Source of the DNA: Cercis canadensis
Lineage: Eukaryota; Streptophyta; Magnoliopsida; Fabales; Fabaceae
Assembly: GCA_003255065.1 (NCBI GenBank)
Contig: QAOA01000533.1
Location: forward strand, 537,149 to 601,148
Length of the DNA: 64,000 nt
Reading direction: 5' to 3'
The stretch's first letter is position 1. Every line of letters starts with the position of its first letter. The position numbers were made by a program, and so were the translations under genes. Shown piece by piece: positions 36,301 to 44,784 of the stretch. The notes below the pieces were generated by a model. It did not search any database. It was given only the letters and a program-made list of their open reading frames with translations, and had not been told where the DNA came from.

Positions 36301-37832
36301 AGTGTGTCACTAGGAAACTGTCCAGTCCCAGATACAGGGAACCGTAAGAAAAATATCTGACTCAGATACATGGAGGAACCGAAACAGGGTCCTAGGCCAG
36401 ATATAGTGACACACCAGAAAACTGTCCAGCCCCAGATAAAGTGATCCATAAGAAAAATATCCGAGTCAGAAGTAGGGATGAACCGAAACAGGGCCCTGGG
36501 CCAGATATAGTGACTCACCAGGAAACTGTCCAGCCCCAGATACTGTGGACCATAAGAAAAATATCCGAGTTAGAAACAGGGATGAACCGAAAAGGGTCCC
36601 GGTGCAGATATAGTGACTCAACAGGAAACTGTCCAGCCCCAGGTACAATAAACCATAAGCAAAATATCCGAGATAGGAACAGGGATGAACCGAAAACGGG
36701 TCCCGGGCCAGATATAGTGACTCACCAGGAAACTGTCCAGTCCTAGATAAAGTTAACAATAAGAAAAATATCCGAGTTAGAATCAGAGATGAACCGAAAA
36801 AGGGACCCGGGGCAGATGGAGTGACTCACCAGGAAACTGTCCAGCCCTAGGTACAGTGAACCATAAGCAAAATATCCGAGTTAGAAACAGGGATGAACCG
36901 AAAACGGGTTCCGGGGCAGATATAGTGACTCACCAGGAAACTGTCTATCCCCAGATACAGTAAACCATAAGAAACATATCCGAGTTAGAAGCAGTTAGAA
37001 ACAGGAATGAACCGAAAACGGGTCCCAGGGCAGATATAGTGACTCACCAGAAATCTGTACAGTCCGAGATACAGTGAACTATAAGAAAAATGTCCGAGTT
37101 AGAAACATTTAGAAACAGGGATGAAACGAAACAGGGTCCCGGGGCAGATATAGTGACGCACCAGGAAACTGTCCAGTCCCAGACAAAGTGAACAATAAGA
37201 AAAATATCCGAGTCAGAATCAGGGACGAACCGAAAAAGGGTCCCGGGGCGGATGTAGTGACTCACCAGGAAACTGTCCAGCCCCAGGTACAGTGAACCAT
37301 AAGCAAAATATCCGAGTTAGAAACAGGGATGAACCGAAAACAGGTTCCGGGCAGATATAGTGAGTCACCAGGAAACTGTCTATCCCTAGATACAGTAAAC
37401 AATAAGAAACATATCCGAGTTAGAAACAGGAATGAACCGAAAACGGGTCCCGGGGCAGATATAGTGACTCACCAGAAATCTGTACAGTCCGAGATACAGT
37501 GAACTATAAGAAAAATGTCCGAGTTAGAAACATTTAGAAACAGGGATGAAACGAAACAGGGTCCCGGGGCAGATATAGTGACTCACCAGGAAACTGTCCA
37601 GCCCCAGATACAGTGAACCAAAATAAAAATATCCGAGTTAGCAACAGTTAGAAACAGGGATGAACCGAAAAGGTTGCCGGTGCAGATTTAGTGAGTCAAC
37701 AGGAAATTGTTCAGCCCTAGGTACAATTAACCATAAGCAAAAAAACGGGTCCCGGGGCAGATATAGTGACTCACCAGGAAACTTTCCAGTCCCAGATAAA
37801 GTGAAAAATAAGAAAAATATCCAAGTCAGAAA
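36300..37832 (+). repeat. Satellite block leading into the HOR1 reference
   Basis: Order approximately L-M-A/N-E-F-G-V-Q-R/F-G-P-Q-R/D-E, an internally deleted monomer at 37740, then an F tail before the A at 37833. V here is followed by Q as in HOR3, while P-Q-R shows HOR2 order, so two HOR families are interleaved within 1.5 kb. Confidence 0.72.
37738..37746 (+). other. 29-bp deletion inside an A-run
   Basis: An E tail reads CATAAGCAAAAAAACGGGTCCC, so the end of E and the head of F are missing. The paralogous site at about 52.92-52.96 kb is intact, and the offset between paralogues changes from 15187 to 15216 across it, i.e. exactly 29 bp. Flanking A-runs give microhomology. The deletion post-dates the segmental duplication. 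Confidence 0.85.
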
Positions 37833-37936
37833 CAGAGATGAACCGAAACAGGGCCCTGGGCCAGATATAGTGACTCACCAGGATACTATCAAGCCCCAGA
37901 TATAGTGAACCAGAAGAAAAATATCCGAATTAGAAA
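37833..37936 (+). repeat. Monomer type A (104 bp)
   Basis: Core GGGCCCTGGGCC instead of GGGTCCCGGGGC, then GATATAGTGACTCACC, AACTATC and a GTGAACCAGAAG tail. GGCCCTGGGCC is a perfect inverted repeat around one base. This copy has private changes (CAGGATACTATCAAG) shared with 53.1 kb. A is the usual first monomer of all HOR orders. Confidence 0.88.
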
Positions 37937-38050
37937 AATGGATGAACCGAAAAACGGTCCCGGGGCAGATATAGTCAATCCCCAGGAAACTGTCTAGCCC
38001 CAGATTCAGTGAACCAACAGAAAACTATCCGAGTCAGAAACAGTTAGAAA
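37937..38050 (+). repeat. Monomer type B (114 bp)
   Basis: GATATAGTCACTCACC in most copies (TCAATCCCC here), AGATTCAGTGAACCAACAG, AAAACTATCCGAGTCAG and a terminal CAGTTAGAAA insertion. Follows A. Confidence 0.88.
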
Positions 38051-38164
38051 CAAGGATGAACCGAAACAGGGTCCCGGGGCAGATATAGTGTCTCACCATG
38101 AATCTGTCCAGTCCTAGATACAGTGAATTATAAGAAAAACAACCGAGTTAGAAACATTTAGAAA
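38051..38164 (+). repeat. Monomer type C (114 bp)
   Basis: Head CAAGGATG, GAATCTGTCCAGTCCTAG, GTGAATTATAAG, AATAACCGAG or AACAACCGAG, and a CATTTAGAAA insertion. Frequently lost by fusion with D in other units. Confidence 0.88.
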
Positions 38165-38278
38165 CAGGGATGAACCGAAACAGGGTCCCGGGGCAGATAT
38201 AGTGACCCACCAGGAAACTGTCAATCCCCAGATACAGTGAACCCAAATAAAAATATCTGAGTTAGAAACAGTTAGAAA
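38165..38278 (+). repeat. Monomer type D (114 bp)
   Basis: GTGACCCACC and GTGAACCAAAATAAAAATAT (CCCAAATAAAAA in this copy); the terminal 10-bp insertion is present here but absent in several other D copies, so it is polymorphic within the type. Confidence 0.88.
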
Positions 38279-38381
38279 TAGGGATGAACCGAAAAGGGTC
38301 CCGTTGCAGATATAGTGACTCAACAGGAAACTGTCAAGCGCCAGGTACAATTAACCATAAGAAAAATATCCGAGTTAGGAA
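38279..38381 (+). repeat. Monomer type E (103 bp)
   Basis: One base shorter in the core (GAAAAGGGTCCCGGTGCAG; CCGTTGCAG here), GACTCAACAGG, and GGTACAATTAACC or GGTACAATAAACC; ends GTTAGGAA. The single-base loss is constant across the array and makes E easy to count. Confidence 0.88.
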
Positions 38382-38485
38382 AAGGGATGAACCGAAAACG
38401 GGTCCCAGGGTAGATATAGTGACTCACCAGGAAACTGTCCAGTCCCAGATAAAGTGAACAATAAGAAAAATATCCGAGTCAGATT
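38382..38485 (+). repeat. Monomer type F (104 bp)
   Basis: AAAACGGGTCCC core, GTCCAGTCCCAGATAAAGTG, AACAATAAG, ending GTCAGAAT (GTCAGATT in this copy). Almost always followed by G, and F-G pairs have been amplified on their own at 5.1 kb and about 25.1-25.4 kb. Confidence 0.88.
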
Positions 38486-38589
38486 CAGAGATGAACCGAA
38501 AAAGGGTCCCGGGGCAGATGCAGTGACTCACCAGGAAACTGTCCAGCCCCAGGTACAGTGAACCATAAGCAAAATATCCGAGTTAGAAA
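38486..38589 (+). repeat. Monomer type G (104 bp)
   Basis: GGGGCAGATGCAGTGACTC and CCAGGTACAGTGAACC followed by ATAAGCAAAATAT. G is the branch point: it is followed by H in HOR1 and by P in HOR2. Confidence 0.88.
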
Positions 38590-38703
38590 AAGAAATGAAC
38601 CGAAAACGGGTCCCGGGGCAGATAAAGTGACTCACCAGGAAACTGTCCAGCCCCAGATACAATGAACCATAAGAAAAATATCCGAGTTAGAAAAAGTTAG
38701 AAA
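38590..38703 (+). repeat. Monomer type H (114 bp)
   Basis: AAAACGGGTCCC core, often GATAAAGTGACTC, near-consensus middle, and a distinctive AAAAAGTTAGAAA insertion at the end. Follows G, precedes I. Confidence 0.85.
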
Positions 38704-38807
38704 CAGGGATGAACCGAAAACAGGTCCCGGGGCACATATAATGACTCACCAGGAAATTGTCGAGTCCCAGATAAAATAAACCATAAGAAAAATATCCGAG
38801 TCAGAAA
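38704..38807 (+). repeat. Monomer type I (104 bp)
   Basis: GAAAACAGGTCCCGG core, GATATAATGACTC, GGAAATTGTCGAGTCCCAG, ATAAAATGAACC or ATAAAATAAACC. One of the most divergent and least variable types, so a good probe for HOR1. Confidence 0.9.
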
Positions 38808-38911
38808 CAGGGATGAACCGAAAAAGGGTCCCGGGGCAGATATAGTGACACACCAGGAAACTGTCTAGCCCCAGGTACAGTGAACCATAAGCAAAATATT
38901 CGAGTTAAAAA
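38808..38911 (+). repeat. Monomer type J (104 bp)
   Basis: AAAAAGGGTCCC core, ACTGTCTAGCCCCAGGTACAG, ATAAGCAAAATAT. Resembles S of HOR3 in TCTAGCCCC but keeps the GTACAGTGAACC end. Confidence 0.82.
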
Positions 38912-39025
38912 CAGGGATGAACCGAAACAGGGCCCTGGGCCAGATACAGTGACTTACCAAGAAACTGTCCAGCCCCAGATACAGTGAACCAAAAGAAAAA
39001 TATCCGAGTTAGAAATATTTAGAAA
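38912..39025 (+). repeat. Monomer type K (114 bp)
   Basis: GGGCCCTGGGCCAGATACAG, CCAAGAAACTG, ACCAAAAG, and an AAATAGTTAGAAA or AAATATTTAGAAA insertion. With A it forms the GGGCCC-core subset. Shared by HOR1 and HOR3. Confidence 0.87.
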
Positions 39026-39129
39026 CAGGGACGAACCGAAAAAGGGTCCCGGGGCAGATATAGCGTGTCACCAAGAAACTGTCCAGTCCTAGATACAGGG
39101 AACCGTAAGAAAAATATCTGACTCAGATA
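39026..39129 (+). repeat. Monomer type L (104 bp)
   Basis: GGGACGAACC head, TAGTGTGTCACC (TAGCGTGTCACC here), GATACAGGGAACCGTAAG, AAATATCTGACTCAGATA. The most divergent type. Always between K (or E by deletion) and M. Confidence 0.9.
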
Positions 39130-39233
39130 CATGGAGGAACCGAAATAGGGTCCTGGGCCAGATATAGTGACTCACCAGGAAACTGTCCAGCCCCAGATAA
39201 AGTGATCCATAAGAAAAATATCCGAGTCAGAAA
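39130..39233 (+). repeat. Monomer type M (104 bp)
   Basis: Head CATGGAGGAACC, GGTCCTGGGCC core, GATAAAGTGATCCATAAG, ending GTCAGAAA. Closes HOR1 and is followed by A. Confidence 0.9.
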
Positions 39234-40196
39234 CAGGGATGAACCGAAACAGGGCCCTGGGCCAGATATAGTGACTCACCAGGCAACTATCCAGCCCCAG
39301 ATACAGTGAACCAGAAGAAAAATATCCGAGTTTGAAAAATGGATGAACCGAAAATGGGTCCCGGGGAAGATATAGTCACTCACCAGGAAACTGTCCAACC
39401 CTAGATTCAGTGAACCAACAGAAAACTATCCGAGTCAGAAACAGTTAGAAACAAGAATACCGAAAAAGGGTCCCGGGGCAGATATAGGGCCTCACCAGGA
39501 ATCTGTCCAGTCCTAGATACAGTGAATTATAAGAAAAATAACCGAGTTAGAAACATTTAGAAACAGGGATGAACCGAAACAGGGTCCCGGGGCAGATATA
39601 GTCACCCACCAGGAAACTGTCCAGCCCCAGATACAGTGAACCAAAATAAAAATATCCGAGTTAGAAACAGGGATGAACCGAAAAGGGTCCCGGTGCAGAT
39701 ATAGTAACTCAACAGGAAACTGTCCAGCCCCAGGTACAATAAACCATAAGCAAAATATCCGAGTGAGACTCAGGGATGAACCGAAAAAGGGTCCCGGTGC
39801 AGATATAGTGACTTAACAGGAAACTGTCCAGCCCCAGGTACAATAAACCATAAGCAAAATATCCGAGTTAGGAACAGGGATGAACCGAAAACGGGTCCCG
39901 GGGCAGATATAGTGACTCACCAGGAAACTGTCCAGCCCCAGATACAGTGAACCAAAAGAAAAATATCCGAGTTAGAAATAGTTAGAAACAGGGATGAACC
40001 GAAAAAGGGTCCCGGGGCAGATATAGTGTGTCACCAGGAAACTGTCCAGTCCCAGATACAGGGAACCGTAAGAAAAATATCTGACTCAGATACATGGAGG
40101 AACCGAAACAGGGTCCTGGGCCAGATATAGTGACTCACCAGGAAACTGTCCAGCCCCAGATAAAGTGATCCATAAGAAAAATATCCGAGTCAGAAA
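39234..40196 (+). repeat. Shortened HOR1 unit, 9 monomers, 963 bp
   Basis: A-B-C-D-E-E'-(F/K hybrid)-L-M. E is doubled (39668 and 39771). A hybrid at 39875-39988 begins as F (AAAACGGGTCCC) and ends as K (ACCAAAAG with AATAGTTAGAAA), removing G to J. It directly follows the full unit, so a complete and a collapsed unit can be compared side by side. Confidence 0.88.
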
Positions 40197-43100
40197 CAGG
40201 GATGAACCGAAACAGGGCCCTGGGCCGGATATAGTGACTCACTAGGAAACTATCCAGCCCCAGATACAGTGAACCAGAAGAAAAATATCCGATTTAGAAA
40301 AATGGATGAACCGAAAAAGCGTCCCGGGGCAGATATAGTCACTCACCAGGAAACTGTCCAGCCCCAGATTCAGTGAACCAATAGAAAACTATCCGAGTCA
40401 GAAACAGTTAGAAACAAGGATGAACCGAAAAAGGGTCCCGGGGCAGATATAGTTTCTCACCAGGAATCTGTCCAGTCCTAGATATAGTGAATTATAAGAA
40501 AAATAACCGAGTTAGAAACATTTAGAAATAGGGATGAACCGAAACAGGGTCTCGGGGCAGATATAGTGACCCACCAGGAAACTGTCCAGCCCTAGATACA
40601 GTGAACCAAAATAAAAATATCCGAGTTAGAAACAGGGATGAACCGAAAAGGGTCCCGGTGCAGATATAGTGATTAAACAGGAAACTGTCCAGCCCCAGGT
40701 ACAATAAACCATAAGCAAAATATCCGAGTTAGGAACAGGGATGAACCGAAAACGGGTCCCGGGGCAGATATAGTGACTCACCAGGAAACTGTCCAGTCTC
40801 AGATAAAGTGAACAATAAGAAAAATATCCGAGTCAGAATCAGGGATGAACCGAAAAAGGGTCCCGCGGCAGATGCAGTGACTCACCAGGAAACTGTCCAG
40901 CCCCAGGTATAGTGAACCATAAGCAAAATATCCGAGTTAGAAACAGGGATGAACCGAAAACGGGTCCCGGGGCAGATATAGTGACTCACCAGGAAACTGT
41001 CCAGCCCCAGATACAGTGAACCATAAGAAAAATATCCGAGTTAGAAAAAGTTAGAAACAGGGATGAACCGAAAACAGGTCCCGGGGCAGATATAATGACT
41101 CACCAGGAAATTGTCGAGTCCCAGATAAAATGAACCATAAGAAAAATATCCGAGTTAGAAACAATGATGAACCGAAACAAGTCCCTGGGCCAGATATAGT
41201 GACTCACCAGGAAACTATCCAGCCCCAGATACAGTGAACCAGAAGAAAAATATCCGAGTCAGAATCAGGGATAAACCGAAAAAGGGTCCCGAGGCAGATG
41301 CAGTGACACACCAGGAAACTGTCCAGCCCCAGGTACAGTGAACCGTAAGCAAAATATCCGAGTTAGAAACAGGGATGAACTGAAAACGGGTCCCGGGGCA
41401 GATATAGTGACTCACTAGGAAACTGCCCAGCCCCAGATACAGTGAACCAAAAGAAAAATATCCGAGTTAGAAACAGGGATGAACCGAAACAGGACCCTGG
41501 GCCAGATATAGTGACTCACCAGGAAACTATCCAGCCCCAGATACAGTGAACCAGAAGAAAAATATCCGAGTTAGAAAAAGGGATGAACCGAAAAAGGGTC
41601 CCGGGGCAGATATAGTGACTCATCAGGAATCTGTCCAGTCCTAGATACAGTGAATTATAAGAAAAATGTCCGAGTTAGAAACATTTAGAAATAGGGATGA
41701 AACGAAGCAGGGTCCCGGGGCAGATATAGTGACTCACCAGGAAACTGTCCATCCCCAGATACAGTGAACCAAAAGAAAAATATCAGAGTTAGAAACATGG
41801 ATGAACCGAAACAGGGTCCCGGGGTAGATATAGTGACCCACCAGGAAACTGTCCAGCCCCAGATACAGTGAACCAAAATAAAAATATCCGAGTTAGAAAC
41901 AGGGATGAACCGAAAAGGGTTCCGGTGCAGATATAGTGACTCAACAGGAAACTGTCCAGCCCCAGGTACAATAAACCATAAGCAAAATATCCGAGTCAGA
42001 CTCAGGGATGAAACGAAAAAGGGTCCCGGTGAGGATATAGTGACTCAACAGGAAACTGTCCAGCCCCAGGTACAATAAACCATAAGCAAAATATCCAAGT
42101 CAAACTCAGGGATAAACTGAAAACGGGTCCCGGGGCAGATATAGTGACCCACCAGGAAACTGTTCAGCCCCAGATACAGTGAACCAAAATAAAAATATCC
42201 GAGTTAGAAACAGTTAGAAACAGGGATGAACCGAAAAAGGTCCCGGTGCAGATATAGTGACTCAACAGGAAACTGTCCAGCCCCAGGTACAATAAACCAT
42301 AACCAAAATATCCAAGTCAGACTCAGGGATGAACCGAAAAAGGGTCCCGGGGCAGATATAGTGACTCACCAGGAAACTGTCCAGTCCCAGATAAAGTGAA
42401 CAATAAGAAAAATATCCGAGTCAGAATCAGGGATGAACCGAAAAAGGGTCCCGGGGCAGATGCAGTGACTCACCAGGAAACTGTCCAGCCCCAGGTACAG
42501 TGAACCATAAGCAAAATATCCGAGTTAGAAACAGGGATGAACCGAAAACGGGTCCCGGGGCAGATATAGTGACTCACCAGGAAACTGTCCAGCCCCAGAT
42601 ACAGTGAACCATAAAAAAAATATCTGAGTTAGAAAAAGTTAGAAACAGGGATGAACTGAAAACAGGTCCCGGGGCAGATATAATGACTCACCAGGAAATT
42701 GTCGAGTCCCAGATAAAATGAACCATAAGAAAAATATCCGAGTTAGAAACAATGATGAACCGAAACAAGACCCTGGGCCAGATATAGTGACTCACCAGGA
42801 AACTATCCAGCCCCAGATACAGTGAACCAGAAGAAAAATATCCGAGTCAGAAACAGTTAGAAACAACGATGAACCGAAAAAGGGTCCCGGGGCAGATATA
42901 GTGACTCACCAGGAATCTGTCCAGTCTTAGATACAGTGAATTATAAGAAAAATGTCCGAGTTAGAAACATTTAGAAATAGGGATGAAACGAAACAGGGTC
43001 CCAGGGCAGATATAGTGACTCACCAGGAAACTGTCCAGCCCCAGATACAGTGAACCAGAAGAAAAATATCCGAGTTAGAAAAATGGATGAACCGAAAAAG

Positions 43101-44368
43101 GTTCCCGGGGCAGATATAGTCACTCACCAGGAAACTATCCAGCCCCAGATTCAGTGAACCAACAGAAAACTATCCGAGTCAGAAACAGTTAGAAACAAGG
43201 ATGAAACGAAAAAGGGTCCCGAGGCAGACATAGTGACTCACCAGGAATCTGTCCAGTCCTAGATAAGGTGAATTATAAGAAAAATAACCGAGTTAGAAAC
43301 ATTTAGAAATAGGGATGAACCGAAACAGGGTCTTGGGGCAGATATAGTGACCCACCAGGAAACTGTCCAGCCCCAGATACAGTTAACCAAAATAAAAATA
43401 TTCGAGTTAGAAACAGAGATGAACCGAAAAGGGTCCCGGTGCAGATATAGTGACTCAACAGGAAACTGTCCAGCCCCAAGTACAATAAACCATAAGCAAA
43501 ATATCTGAATTAGGAACAGGGATGAACCGAAAACGGGTCCCGGGGCAGATATAGTGACTCACCAGGAAACTGTCCAGTCCCAGATAAAGTAAACAATAAG
43601 AAAAATATCCGAGTCAGAATCAGGGATGAACCGAAAAAGGGTCACGGGGCAGATGCAGTGACTCACCAGGAAACCGTCCAGCCCCAGGTACAGTGAACCA
43701 TAAGCAAAATATCCGAGTTAGAAACAGGGATGAACCGAAAACGGGTCCCGGGGCAGATATAGTGACTCACCAGGAAACTGTCCAGCCCTAGATACAGTGA
43801 ACCATAAGAAAAATATCCGAGTTAGAAAAAGTTAGAAACAAGAATGAACCGAAAACAGGTCCCGTGGCAGATATAATGACTCACAAGGAAATTGTCGAGT
43901 CCCAGATAAAATGAGCCATAAGAAAAATATCAGTGTTAGAAACAGGGATGAACCGAAACAAGACCCTGGGCCAGATATAGTGACTCACCAGGAAACTATC
44001 CAGCCCCAGATACAGTGAACCAGAAGAAAAATATCCGAGTCAGAATCAGGTATAAACCGAAAAAGGGTCCCGGGGCAGATGCAGTGACTCACCAGGAAAT
44101 TGTCCAGCCCCAGGTACAGTGAACCATAAGCAAAATATCCGAGTTAGAAACAGGGATGAACCGAAAACGGGTCCCGGGGCAGATATAATGACTCACCAGA
44201 AATCTGTACAGTCCGAGATACAGTGAACTATAAGAAAAATGTCCGAGTTAGAAACATTTAGAAACAGGGATGAAACGAAACAAGGTCCCGGGGCAGATAT
44301 AGTGACTCACCAGGAAACTGTCCAGCCCCAGATACAGTGAACCAAAAGAAAAATATCCGAGTTAGAAA
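40197..44368 (+). repeat. Satellite block, A-to-I HOR1 units lacking J-M
   Basis: Order roughly A-B-C-D-E-F-G-H-I, then A directly (AATGATGAACCGAAACAAG head), G, a near-consensus pair, A, B/C, R, D, E, E, D, E, F-G-H-I-A, C, R, A-B-C-D-E-F-G-H-I-A-G-Q-R. The I-to-A junction recurs at 41.16, 42.75 and 43.95 kb, so a 9-mer lacking J-K-L-M was amplified here. Confidence 0.75.
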
Positions 44369-44784
44369 CAGGGATGAACCGAAACAGGGCCCTGGGCCAG
44401 ATATAGTGACTCACCAGGAAACTATCCAGCCCCAGATACAGTGAACCAGAAGAAAAATATCCGAGTTAGAAAAAGGGATGAACCGAAAAAGGGTCCCGGG
44501 GCAGATATAGTGACTCACCAGGAAACTGTCCAGCCCCAGATACAGTGAACCAAAAGAAAAATATCCGAGTTAGAAACAGGGATGAACCGAAACAGGGCCC
44601 TGGGCCAGATATAGTGACTCACCAGGAAACTATCCAGCCCCAGATACAGTGAACCAGAAGAAAAATATCCGAGTTAGAAAAAGGGATGAACCGAAAAAGG
44701 GTCCCGGGGCAGATATAGTGACTCACCAGGAAACTGTCCAGCCCCAGATACAGTGAACCAAAAGAAAAATATCCGAGTTAGAAA
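44369..44784 (+). repeat. A-X dimer tandem, 2 x 208 bp, identical copies
   Basis: An A monomer plus a near-consensus monomer X (AAAAAGGGTCCC core, ACCAAAAG tail) occurs at 44369-44576 and again at 44577-44784. I found no differences on reading both. R-A immediately upstream shows the source. Confidence 0.88.

Larger units (their letters stand above)
37833..39233 (+). repeat. HOR1 reference unit, 13 monomers, 1401 bp
   Basis: Thirteen distinct monomer types A to M in order, none repeated within the unit. The length is exactly 13 x 104 + 5 x 10 (insertions in B, C, D, H, K) - 1 (E). The next A starts at 39234. The same order in whole or part recurs at about 5.9-6.5, 23.6-24.9, 28.9-29.8, 51.9-52.8 and 61.5-63.0 kb, so it reflects a real ancestral unit. 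Confidence 0.92.
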
